Shown piece after piece: positions 56,312 through 64,000 of a stretch of DNA of 64,000 bases (positions are counted from its first letter, which is position 1; the number at the start of each line of letters is the position of its first letter). This stretch comes from an uncultured Pseudomonadota bacterium (lineage in GTDB: Bacteria; Pseudomonadota; Gammaproteobacteria; Burkholderiales; SG8-39): NCBI GenBank assembly GCA_903921325.1, contig CAIXPL010000024.1:1-64000 (forward strand). The letters run 5' to 3'. The notes beneath the pieces were generated by a model. That model ran no database searches. It was given only the letters and a program-made list of their open reading frames with translations, and was not told where the DNA came from. Position numbers and translations under genes: made by a program.

Positions 56312-57838
56312 ATGACCACGATTGCCCAGGAAGACCTGATCCGCAGCATTGCCGATGCACTGCAATTCATTTCCTACTACCACCCGCAGGATTTCATTCA
56401 GCATCTGGCGCGCGCCTATGAACGCGAACAGTCACCGGCGGCCAAAGACGCCATTGCGCAAATTCTTACCAACTCGCGCATGTGCGCCGAGGGGCATCGC
56501 CCGATCTGTCAGGACACCGGCATCGTCAATGTGTTCGTGAAAGTCGGCATGAGCGTGCGTCTGGACGGCTTCACCGGATCACTCACCGATGCGATCAATG
56601 AAGGGGTGCATCGCGCCTATATGAACCCGGACAATCCGCTGCGCGGATCAATCCTTGCCGATCCGATTTTCAGTCGCAAGAACACGCGTGACAACACCCC
56701 GGCGGTGGTCCACGTCGAGTTGGTGCCCGGGAATACGCTGGATGTGACCGTGGCGGCCAAAGGCGGCGGTTCAGAGAACAAATCGAAGTTCGTCATGCTC
56801 AACCCATCGGATTCAATCGTCGACTGGGTGTTGAAAACCGTGCCCACCATGGGCGCGGGCTGGTGCCCGCCTGGCATGCTCGGCATCGGCGTGGGCGGCA
56901 CCGCAGAAAAGGCGATGCTGATGGCCAAAGAGTCGCTGATGGACCCGCTCGACATGCACGAGCTGCTCGCGCGTGGCCCTCAGTCAAAAATCGAAGAGCT
57001 GCGCATCGAGCTCTATACCAAGGTGAATGCCCTGGGTATCGGCGCACAAGGCCTGGGCGGACTCTCGACCGTGCTCGATATCAAGATTCGCGATTACCCG
57101 ACGCATGCCGCATCGCTGCCCGTGGCGATGATCCCCAATTGCGCAGCGACCCGGCATGCGCATTTTGTGTTGGACGGCTCAGGGCCCGCGGAACTCGAGC
57201 GGCCCAGCTTGTCGGATTGGCCCGACGTCACCTGGGCACCCAGTGCGCAGTCACGCCGGGTGAATCTGGACACACTCGATGCCAGCGAGGTGGCGACCTG
57301 GCGGCCCGGCGAGACCCTGCTCCTGTCAGGTCGCATGCTCACCGGGCGCGATGCTGCTCACAAGCGCATCACCGACATGCTTGCGCGTGGCGAACCACTG
57401 CCGGTTGATTTCCGTAACCGCGTCATCTACTACGTCGGCCCGGTCGATCCGGTACGCGACGAAGCCGTCGGCCCGGCTGGCCCGACCACTGCCACGCGCA
57501 TGGACAAATTTACCGAAGGCATGCTGGCCGGCACCGGCCTGGTGGCCATGATCGGCAAAGCCGAGCGCGGCCCGGTGGCCATTGAGGCGATCCGCAAACA
57601 CAAGGCGGCCTACCTGATGGCAGTCGGTGGCGCGGCCTATCTGGTATCCAAAGCCATCCGCTCGGCCAAGGTGCTCGGTTTTGCTGACCTGGGTATGGAA
57701 GCGATTTACGAGTTTGAGGTAACCGACATGCCAGTGACCGTGGCCGTTGATGCCAACGGTACCTCGGTGCACACCACCGGTCCGGCCGAGTGGGAAAAGC
57801 GCATTCGCGAGTTCAAGATTCCGGTGCGGGTTGCCTAG
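56312..57838 (+). CDS. Fumarate hydratase class I
   Basis: [4Fe-4S]-dependent fumarase that hydrates fumarate to malate in the TCA cycle. The start at 56312 (MTTIAQEDLIRSIADAL) gives 508 aa; the frame is open further upstream through low-complexity repeats, which I exclude. N-terminal cluster-region blocks SRMCAEGHRPICQDTGIVNVF and VPTMGAGWCPPGMLGIGVGG are followed by the beta-domain AGTGLVAMIGKAERGPVAIEAI. The upstream SD is weak, so the start is less certain than the identity. Its Fe-S centre would be a client of the SUF system in this window. Confidence 0.92.
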   Translation: MTTIAQEDLIRSIADALQFISYYHPQDFIQHLARAYEREQSPAAKDAIAQILTNSRMCAEGHRPICQDTGIVNVFVKVGMSVRLDGFTGSLTDAINEGVHRAYMNPDNPLRGSILADPIFSRKNTRDNTPAVVHVELVPGNTLDVTVAAKGGGSENKSKFVMLNPSDSIVDWVLKTVPTMGAGWCPPGMLGIGVGGTAEKAMLMAKESLMDPLDMHELLARGPQSKIEELRIELYTKVNALGIGAQGLGGLSTVLDIKIRDYPTHAASLPVAMIPNCAATRHAHFVLDGSGPAELERPSLSDWPDVTWAPSAQSRRVNLDTLDASEVATWRPGETLLLSGRMLTGRDAAHKRITDMLARGEPLPVDFRNRVIYYVGPVDPVRDEAVGPAGPTTATRMDKFTEGMLAGTGLVAMIGKAERGPVAIEAIRKHKAAYLMAVGGAAYLVSKAIRSAKVLGFADLGMEAIYEFEVTDMPVTVAVDANGTSVHTTGPAEWEKRIREFKIPVRVA

Positions 57839-57847
57839 ATGTCCCGC

Positions 57848-58504
57848 TCAGACCGCCTGCGCGGGCCCGTGCCCGTAATGCAGCAGTTCGAAGGGCAGGA
57901 TTGCCTTGTTGATCGCGGGCAATAGGCTTTCAGCCAACTCGAAGCGGGTGGCGATGGCCATGTCGACGTCCATGATGGGACGGCGCGGCAATGCAATTGG
58001 CAGGTGCAGATCGAGCACCCATTGGCGACCGACATGCAGGTTGAGCGCCGCGGCTTGCGCCTCGCCGCGTGCCACCATTCGCAACGCCTCTTCGTAGCTG
58101 GCGGTCAACAGCAACTGAACGGATGGATAGTTGGCGGTGATCAGCGGCGCCAGCGGTCCGCGCCGGGGGGTGGCGACGAAATGCCCCTCGAGCGAACCCA
58201 TCGAGTCGGCTGATCCAACGCGCGCATTCAGTGGCAGAAACAAGGCAGTGCCGGAGCGCAACACCGGACGCGAGAAGGCGAGCGAGGTCGCGCGCTGCGG
58301 CAGGATGCCTTTGAAGGCAATCAAATCAATCTCGCCGGCTGCCAGTGCCGGCTCAATGGACTCAAGCGTGTAGGGGTGAAACGTAGGGGGCCAGCCGGCA
58401 TTGACCAGAATCTGGCGCACCCGCTCGATCAAAATCCCGTGCGCATCCTGCCCCTCCATCCAGGCAAGGGGGCGAAACGGGTGATCAAATCCAACTCGGA
58501 TCAT
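57848..58504 (-). CDS. SBP_bac_3-type solute-binding protein without signal peptide
   Basis: The start at 58504 (MIRVGFDHPFRPLAWMEGQD) follows AGGA by about 8 nt and gives 218 aa. The sequence is a type 2 periplasmic-binding fold (ILIERVRQILVNAGWPPTFH, IEPALAAGEIDLIAFKGIL, MVARGEAQAAALNLHVGRQW). No signal peptide is present, and the 32 codons upstream in the same frame do not look like one. It may be cytosolic, or its export signal was lost. Neighbouring genes do not encode transporter parts. An enzyme or regulator role is possible. Confidence 0.72.
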   Translation of the reverse strand: MIRVGFDHPFRPLAWMEGQDAHGILIERVRQILVNAGWPPTFHPYTLESIEPALAAGEIDLIAFKGILPQRATSLAFSRPVLRSGTALFLPLNARVGSADSMGSLEGHFVATPRRGPLAPLITANYPSVQLLLTASYEEALRMVARGEAQAAALNLHVGRQWVLDLHLPIALPRRPIMDVDMAIATRFELAESLLPAINKAILPFELLHYGHGPAQAV

Positions 58505-58690
58505 GCGCTGATCCTGTTCTCCAGGTCTGGAACGATACGATACAGCACGCCGGCTGGTTGCGCCCAATCCGAAGGGCACAGCTTCCAGCACGAACGCCAA
58601 GCTGCCCGGTGATTCGCAGCACCCAGCGCGCGCCGCGGCCCTGACGCTACTCTTCGTCGGGTTGTCTTGACGCGCTCTTGCCTGCCCGCC

Positions 58691-59179
58691 CTAACGCTTC
58701 TTCGCCAGAATGGTGCCGCGGCATGTGCGTGCGCCACATAAACACAAATAGCGTTTCTTGACTGCGGGGGTGTGCCGCTCCTGGAGCTGAATGTTGTAAT
58801 CGTAGGTGAGTTCCTCACCGGGTTTTATCGTGCGCTTGGCCTCGATAAAAATCCGCTCGTCCTCACCGGTCACCTCGCAATTGGGATCGCACGAGTGATT
58901 GATCCAGCGCGACGAATTGCCGCCGCGGCTGCCATCGATCACCTTCTCATCATCGATCTCAAAGAGGAAGGTGTGATTCTGCCGATCCGCATCGGCCTCA
59001 TCCGGATACCGGCGCCACACTTCACGCCAGCTGATGATCTCACCGACGTACTCGATGATGCGGGTGCCCTTGGGGATGCGCTGCAAGGCAAATCCGCCCT
59101 TGCCGTGCACCCCCGAGCGACGCACGATAAACAGTCGCCCGCGCAGCGCGGGACGCCGGGTGCGGGCGACTGCCGGCAC
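58691..59179 (-). CDS. SET-domain lysine methyltransferase
   Basis: The 162-aa protein is a stand-alone SET enzyme: GVHGKGGFALQRIPKGTRIIEYVGE at the start, the SAM/substrate motif SRWINHSCDPNCEV, GEELTYDYNIQLQ with the catalytic Tyr, and a post-SET zinc motif YLCLCGARTCRGTI. The fold is complete and short compared with eukaryotic enzymes. Its protein target is unknown. It starts 2 bp after the GlcG-like gene, so the two are co-transcribed. Confidence 0.92.
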   Translation of the reverse strand: MPAVARTRRPALRGRLFIVRRSGVHGKGGFALQRIPKGTRIIEYVGEIISWREVWRRYPDEADADRQNHTFLFEIDDEKVIDGSRGGNSSRWINHSCDPNCEVTGEDERIFIEAKRTIKPGEELTYDYNIQLQERHTPAVKKRYLCLCGARTCRGTILAKKR

Positions 59180-59181
59180 GG

Positions 59182-59583
59182 TTACAGCCCGAGCGCGGCG
59201 ATGCCGGCAGCGGCGACTTGCTCGTCCTCGTGCGATTGCACGCCCGAGACACCCACCCCGCCAATGCGCTGGCCATCAACGATGATCGGCAGACCACCTT
59301 GCACCGGCAGCACCGGCATGCCGAGCATGGCGAGCCGGCCGTCCTTGATGCGATCTTCCCAGCTCTTCGAGGCACGCCCGGTAAGCGCTGCGGTACGGCC
59401 CTTGCCAGTGGCGATCTCGGCGGTCAGCGCGTTCGCACCATCCATGCGAAACAAGTGCAGCGGAATACCGCCGTCATCCAGAATGACTACGGTCACGGCC
59501 CAGTTGTTCTTGATCGCTTCGGCCTCGGCGGCGGCGGCGATTTTCTTGCAATCATCCAGGGTGAGCATCTGACGGGTTTTCAT
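59182..59583 (-). CDS. GlcG/HbpS family protein
   Basis: The 133-aa protein matches GlcG/HbpS: LTLDDCKKIAAAAEAEAIKN, VVILDDGGIPLHLFRMDGA, and GGLPIIVDGQRIGGVGVSGVQSHEDEQVA. HbpS binds haem in Streptomyces, but the role of bacterial GlcG relatives is unclear, with links to glycolate or propanediol use. It lies between prpE and the SET gene on the same strand; the spacing to prpE is 35 bp. Whether it shares their function is unknown. Confidence 0.88.
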   Translation of the reverse strand: MKTRQMLTLDDCKKIAAAAEAEAIKNNWAVTVVILDDGGIPLHLFRMDGANALTAEIATGKGRTAALTGRASKSWEDRIKDGRLAMLGMPVLPVQGGLPIIVDGQRIGGVGVSGVQSHEDEQVAAAGIAALGL

Positions 59584-59618
59584 GGAACCTCCGGTTGAGA
59601 CTTCGTTAATGAATCTGT

Positions 59619-61517
59619 TCAGCCAAGCGCCTGACGAATCTGCTCCAGTGCGCTCGGGTCTTCAATGGTGGTGAGATCGCCCGGATCGCGCCCTTCGGCC
59701 AGTGCCTGAATCGAGCGGCGCAGCAATTTGCCCGAACGGGTCTTGGGCAGACCCGTCACAAAATGCACGCGTGCCGGTCGTCCGATCGCACCGATATGCC
59801 GATCTACCGCTTTTTGCACCTCGGCTTCATGGGCACCGCGGCGCGCGGCATCAGCGATGGCCTCAATGTCTTTTACCACCGCGAAGGCGACCGGCACCTG
59901 CCCTTTGAGCGCATCGGCCACCCCGACGACGGCGCATTCTGCGATGTTCGGATGGGTCTGTACCGCCTCTTCGATCTCGCGGGTGCCCAGGCGATGCCCC
60001 GCCACATTGATCACATCGTCGGTGCGCCCAAGAATGAAGTAATAGCCCTCTTCATCCCGCGTCGCCCAGTCAAACGTGGTGTAGACCGGATCGCCCTCAA
60101 AGGTGGAGAAATAGGTGCTGACAAAACGCTTGTCATCGCCCCAGATCGTACTCATGCAGCCCGGGGGCATGGGCGGCACAATGCACAGCACGCCTTTCTG
60201 ATCGGCGCCCAGTGCCTGGCCGCTGGCCTCGTCTCGAATCTCAAGCTGATAGCCATAGGTGGCAAAGCTCGGGCTGCCCAGCTTGCGTGGCGTGTCTTCG
60301 ATGCCTGGCTGTGCGGTGAGAATCGGCCAGCCGGTTTCGGTCTGCCAGTAATTATCGATCACCGGAACGCCTATGCCCGATGCGATCCAGTCCGAGGTCG
60401 GCTGATCGAGGGGTTCGCCGGCGAGGAACAGATAGCGCAGTGAGCTGAGATCGTAGCGCGTGAGCCAGCTCGGGTCCTGCTTCTTCAGTACCCGTACCGC
60501 CGTGGGCGAGGAGAACATCCCGGTCACGCGATAGTCCTGCACCAGCTTCCACCAGATGCCCGGATCAGGCCGGGTCGGCAACCCCTCATAGAGTATGGTG
60601 GTCGAACCGTTGATGAGCGGTGCATACACAATGTAGGAATGCCCCACCACCCAGCCGATATCCGAGGTGCAGAACCATGCATCGCCCGGCCGCGCGCAAT
60701 AGATGTATTCCATCGAACTGGCCAGTGCCACCGCATAGCCGCCGGTGTCACGTTGCACGCCCTTTGGGCGACCCGTGGTGCCACTGGTATAGAGAATGTA
60801 GCTGGGATGCCCCGACTCGACCCAGGTGCAGGGCACTTCAGCGTTCATGTGCTCGGCACGCAGGCGCGCATAGTCGTGATCGCGCCCCGGTTTATAAGGC
60901 TGATCGGGAGCCAGGCCACGGTCAAGCACGATTACCTTGGCCTCGGGCGCATCGGACAAGGTCAGCGCTTCGTCCAGTAGCGGCTTGAGCGGAATCACCT
61001 TGCCCATGCGCATACCGGCGTCAGCCGTGAGTATCACCCGTGGCCGGGCATCATCAATGCGCGCGGCCAGACTGCTGGCGGCAAACCCGCCAAAGACCAC
61101 CGAGTGAACAGCACCCAGCCGTACCGTGGCAAGCATGGCAAAGATCGCCTCGGGCACCATCGGCATGTAGATGAGCACGCGGTCGCCTTGTCCGACGCCA
61201 AGCCCCGTGAGCATCCCGGCGAGCCGGTTGACCTCGCGGTAGAGCTGGGCGTAGGTGTAGCGATGGGTCTGCCCGGTTTCGGTGGACACATACACCAGGG
61301 CATCCTGATCGGCGCGCGTGGCAAGGTGCCGGTCGATCGCGTTGTAGGCAAGATTGGTGAGCCCGCCTTTGAACCAATGTGCAAACGGCGGCCGCGAATA
61401 GTCGAGCACCTGCTCGAAGGGTCGCTCCCAATGAATGCGCCGCGCCTGCTCGGCCCAGAAGCTGGAACGCTCCTCGATCGACTGCGCATGCACCTGGGCG
61501 TATCGCTCTCCTGCCAT
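59619..61517 (-). CDS. prpE: Propionate--CoA ligase
   Basis: PrpE-type AMP-forming synthetase that activates propionate for the methylcitrate route. The start at 61517 (MAGERYAQVHAQSIEER), after GAGGAG, gives 632 aa. Motifs are ILYTSGTTGRPKGVQRDTGG, CTSDIGWVVGHSYIVYAPLI, WQTETGWPILT and PKTRSGKLLRRSI. It is close to Acs but with the propionate-type GGYAVALASSMEYIY region. The rest of the prp operon (methylcitrate genes) is not here. zapE ends 56 bp upstream. Confidence 0.9.
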   Translation of the reverse strand: MAGERYAQVHAQSIEERSSFWAEQARRIHWERPFEQVLDYSRPPFAHWFKGGLTNLAYNAIDRHLATRADQDALVYVSTETGQTHRYTYAQLYREVNRLAGMLTGLGVGQGDRVLIYMPMVPEAIFAMLATVRLGAVHSVVFGGFAASSLAARIDDARPRVILTADAGMRMGKVIPLKPLLDEALTLSDAPEAKVIVLDRGLAPDQPYKPGRDHDYARLRAEHMNAEVPCTWVESGHPSYILYTSGTTGRPKGVQRDTGGYAVALASSMEYIYCARPGDAWFCTSDIGWVVGHSYIVYAPLINGSTTILYEGLPTRPDPGIWWKLVQDYRVTGMFSSPTAVRVLKKQDPSWLTRYDLSSLRYLFLAGEPLDQPTSDWIASGIGVPVIDNYWQTETGWPILTAQPGIEDTPRKLGSPSFATYGYQLEIRDEASGQALGADQKGVLCIVPPMPPGCMSTIWGDDKRFVSTYFSTFEGDPVYTTFDWATRDEEGYYFILGRTDDVINVAGHRLGTREIEEAVQTHPNIAECAVVGVADALKGQVPVAFAVVKDIEAIADAARRGAHEAEVQKAVDRHIGAIGRPARVHFVTGLPKTRSGKLLRRSIQALAEGRDPGDLTTIEDPSALEQIRQALG

Positions 61518-61573
61518 CGCTCGCTCCTCTCGTGTGACGCGTGCTCGCGGGCACGCCTGCACACGGAACTTTA

Positions 61574-62791
61574 TCACTCCAGCGTCGTGGCAGTCTCTGG
61601 TTCGCGTTGATGAGCGCGCGAACGGTCCGCAGCAGCCAGGTAGTCAACCGTCTGCATTTCGGTGAGCCGGCTCGCGGTGCGATCAAACTCGAATTTCATG
61701 GCCCGCAGGCGCGCCTCACTGGGTTGTCCATCGATGCGCAGCAGTCCTTCAGGCGGCGCCTCCGCCGACATCAGCAGCTTGACCCGATTGTCGTAGAGCA
61801 CATCGACCATCAGCGTGAAGCGTCGTGCCGCGTCGGCCTCGGTGAGTCCCATGCGCGGCACATTGGACACCAGGATGGTGTGATAGCGACGGGCAAGATC
61901 CAGATAGTCATTTTGCGAACGGCCCCAGCCGCACAGCACTGAAAAATCAAACCAGATGGCCCCCTCGACCTGTGCCCGGCATGGAATCGATCGCCCTTCG
62001 ACCAGAACCTGACCCGGGCCACTCGCCGGGCTACCGATGCTCTCCAGGGCCGCGCTGAGCGCTGCGTCGGCCTGTGGACCCAGCGGCGTGTGATAAGTGC
62101 GCAACCGCTCCATCGCCAGACGGCGATAGTCGCGACCACCGTCGACATTGATGACTTGCAGTCGCGTGTTGATGAGCGCGATGGTTGCAAGGAAGGTGTC
62201 ACGGCGCAAGCCGTCGCGGTAGAGCTCATCGGGATGGTAGTTGGAAGTCATGCAATAGATGACCCCGCGCTCCATCGTGCGCTCGAGGAGTCGGCCAAGA
62301 ATCATCGCATCGGCGATGTCGTTCACGTGAAATTCATCAAAACAGATCAGTCGATAGCGCTGCGCGATCTGTGCGGCCACTGCCATCAACGGATCATCTT
62401 CCTCATGCAGGGCAGCCATTTCACGGTGCACGTCGCGCATGAAGTGATGAAAATGCACTCGCACCTTGCGTTTGAGCGGCAGTGACAAAAAGAAGCTATC
62501 CATCAGAAAGCTCTTGCCGCGCCCCACCCCACCCCACAGGTAGAAGCCCTGCGGTAATGGTGGTCGTGCGACCAGGCGCAACAGCGCATTGCGCCGGCGA
62601 TTCTTGTAGGCGACCCAGTCCTGCGCGATGCGCTGCAGTTGATCGACCGCCGCCGCCTGTGCCGGATCGGCCTCAAAGCCGCGCCGGGTCAGCGCCCGCT
62701 CGTAGAGCTCCCTGACCGTGGGGTGCTCATCACCGCTTAGCTGAAAGTCATCGGCGATATCCTGTTCGATATCGCGCATCAGACCCGCCAC
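61574..62791 (-). CDS. zapE: ZapE, AFG1-like ATPase of cell division
   Basis: The 405-aa P-loop ATPase has Walker A GGVGRGKSFLMDSFF, Walker B LICFDEFHVNDIADAM, and sensor segment MTSNYHPDELYRDGL. ZapE modulates the Z-ring in E. coli, notably under low oxygen. It follows lpdA by 24 bp on the same strand, an order (lpdA-zapE, downstream of 2-oxoglutarate dehydrogenase genes) I know from Burkholderiales. Confidence 0.92.
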   Translation of the reverse strand: MAGLMRDIEQDIADDFQLSGDEHPTVRELYERALTRRGFEADPAQAAAVDQLQRIAQDWVAYKNRRRNALLRLVARPPLPQGFYLWGGVGRGKSFLMDSFFLSLPLKRKVRVHFHHFMRDVHREMAALHEEDDPLMAVAAQIAQRYRLICFDEFHVNDIADAMILGRLLERTMERGVIYCMTSNYHPDELYRDGLRRDTFLATIALINTRLQVINVDGGRDYRRLAMERLRTYHTPLGPQADAALSAALESIGSPASGPGQVLVEGRSIPCRAQVEGAIWFDFSVLCGWGRSQNDYLDLARRYHTILVSNVPRMGLTEADAARRFTLMVDVLYDNRVKLLMSAEAPPEGLLRIDGQPSEARLRAMKFEFDRTASRLTEMQTVDYLAAADRSRAHQREPETATTLE

Positions 62792-62815
62792 GCCGCTGGT
62801 CCTGCCTCACCGCGC

Positions 62816-64000
62816 TCAGGCATGCAACGCCCGGCCGTCGGCTGCAAGGGCCGCTTCGTGCACCACTTCCGACAAGGTTGGGTGTGCATGGACGATGCGA
62901 GCGATGTCCTCTGACGAGGCATGAAACTCCATCGCCACCACCGCCTCGGCAATCAGCTCCGAGGCATGCGTGTTCACGATGTGCACGCCGAGGATTTCAT
63001 CGGTGGTGGCATGCGCCAGCACTTTGACAAAGCCATCGGTTTCATCCTGCCCGCGGGCGCGCCCGTTGTTGATGAAAAGACTTGAACCCACTTTGTACGG
63101 GATGCCGGCCTTCTTCAAATGCGCCTCGGTCTGCCCGACCCAGGCGATTTCTGGCGAGGTGTAGATTACCCACGGAATGGTGTCCAGATTGACATGCGCC
63201 TTCTGCCCGGCGAGCAGCTCGGCCACCATCACGCCCTCCTCCGAGCCCTTGTGCGCAAGCATCGGTCCGCGCACCACGTCGCCAATCGCATATACGCTGG
63301 GCAGATTGGTGCGGCATTGCGCATCGACTTCAATAAAGCCGCGTGCATCGAGCTTCAAGCCGATCGCCTCTGCCCCCAGGCCTTCGGTGTTCGGTATGCG
63401 GCCAATCGAGACAATCAAGCGGTCACAGGCAAGCGTCTTCGCTTCGCCGTTTTCCTGATATTGGATGGTCACGCCTTTCGCGGTGGTTTTGATTTCACCG
63501 ATCTGAACGCCCAGATGAATATCAAGACCCTGGTTGGTCGTGAATTGCTTCCAGGCTTCCTTGGCCACTGCCTCATCGGCCGCTGCCAGAAATGTCGGCA
63601 GTGCCTCAAGAATGGTGACCTGCGCACCCAGCCGCTTCCACACGCTGCCCAGTTCCAGACCGATCACCCCGGCGCCGATTACCCCCAGACGCTTGGGAAC
63701 CCGATCAAAGGTCAGTGCACCGATGTTGTCGCAGACAGTGACATTGTCAACGGCAAGCCCGGGCAGGTGACGCGCCCTCGAGCCGCTGGCAATCACCACA
63801 CTGCGTGCGGAGATCGTCTCGCCGCCCACGGCAATCTGGTAGCCGTTGGCACCCTTGGCCTGCAGACTGGCATGCCCCTTGATCCAGGTGACCTTGTTCT
63901 TGCGAAAGAGGAATTCGATGCCCTTGGTCATCTTCTCGACGATGCCGTCCTTGCGCGCAATCATGCGTGCCAGATCAAAGCTCGCCCCGGTCACCGAGAT
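62816..64000 (-). CDS. lpdA: Dihydrolipoyl dehydrogenase, N-terminus outside window
   Basis: E3 of 2-oxo acid dehydrogenases. The frame runs off the right edge; about 394 C-terminal residues are visible and roughly 80 are missing, including the redox-active disulfide and first FAD motif. Seen are [15 protein letters not shown], the NAD-binding [38 protein letters not shown], and the C-terminal [13 protein letters not shown] with the active-site His/Glu pair. It leads into zapE. Its position suggests the 2-oxoglutarate dehydrogenase E3. Confidence 0.93.
   Translation of the reverse strand: MSVTGASFDLARMIARKDGIVEKMTKGIEFLFRKNKVTWIKGHASLQAKGANGYQIAVGGETISARSVVIASGSRARHLPGLAVDNVTVCDNIGALTFDRVPKRLGVIGAGVIGLELGSVWKRLGAQVTILEALPTFLAAADEAVAKEAWKQFTTNQGLDIHLGVQIGEIKTTAKGVTIQYQENGEAKTLACDRLIVSIGRIPNTEGLGAEAIGLKLDARGFIEVDAQCRTNLPSVYAIGDVVRGPMLAHKGSEEGVMVAELLAGQKAHVNLDTIPWVIYTSPEIAWVGQTEAHLKKAGIPYKVGSSLFINNGRARGQDETDGFVKVLAHATTDEILGVHIVNTHASELIAEAVVAMEFHASSEDIARIVHAHPTLSEVVHEAALAADGRALHA

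Overview
The window reads as chromosomal DNA of a betaproteobacterium, most likely Burkholderiales (inference). Supporting signs are high GC, a rhamnosylation-type EF-P (Arg32) with its EarP partner, two Bug-family tripartite-tricarboxylate receptors, TamA/TamB, the lpdA-zapE gene order, and many aromatic or organic-acid catabolic genes. No 16S or other typing marker is present, so genus is not claimed.

Left region (1-18.7 kb): an 8-bp tandem repeat lies just before selD. It is followed by the convergent efp-earP-SOUL cluster and a Bcr/CflA efflux gene. A leftward operon-like run (13466 to 5403) encodes an acyl-CoA ligase, a FlK-like thioesterase, a molybdopterin oxidoreductase, an FeS/membrane fusion protein and an ABC-type binding protein. 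It resembles a phenylacetyl-CoA:acceptor oxidoreductase (Pad) pathway. Next to it are an NMT1-like binding protein, an alpha/beta hydrolase, a Bug receptor and a UbiD-type decarboxylase, which together suggest uptake and breakdown of an aromatic acid or ester.

18.8-25.9 kb: a complete leftward SUF cluster, iscR-sufA-sufB-sufC-sufD-sufS-sufU-nfu. Several junctions overlap by ATGA, and two IscR-like sites sit on the iscR promoter. A DUF1178 gene follows.

26.6-about 36.9 kb: a mobile region next to tRNA-Ser(GGA). A large serine recombinase reads into the tRNA from the opposite strand. Beyond it are higBA, a VirD2/DUF3363-type relaxase without transfer genes, a three-gene translationally coupled cassette ending in an HNH nuclease, a second HNH nuclease, an IS3-family scrap, a doubly broken ATP-binding gene and a frameshifted membrane-protein gene. 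The right boundary is not resolved.

36.9-64 kb: nitronate monooxygenase, Bug receptor plus FAD monooxygenase, a low-GC patatin phospholipase, tamB-tamA, a DUF6134 gene, an LldD-like flavoenzyme, an orphan CoxL-like molybdenum hydroxylase, acs, class I fumarase, an unusual SBP_bac_3 protein, a SET-domain methyltransferase, a GlcG/HbpS protein, prpE, zapE and a partial lpdA. The right part is mainly acetate, propionate and TCA metabolism (Acs, PrpE, fumarase, Lpd).
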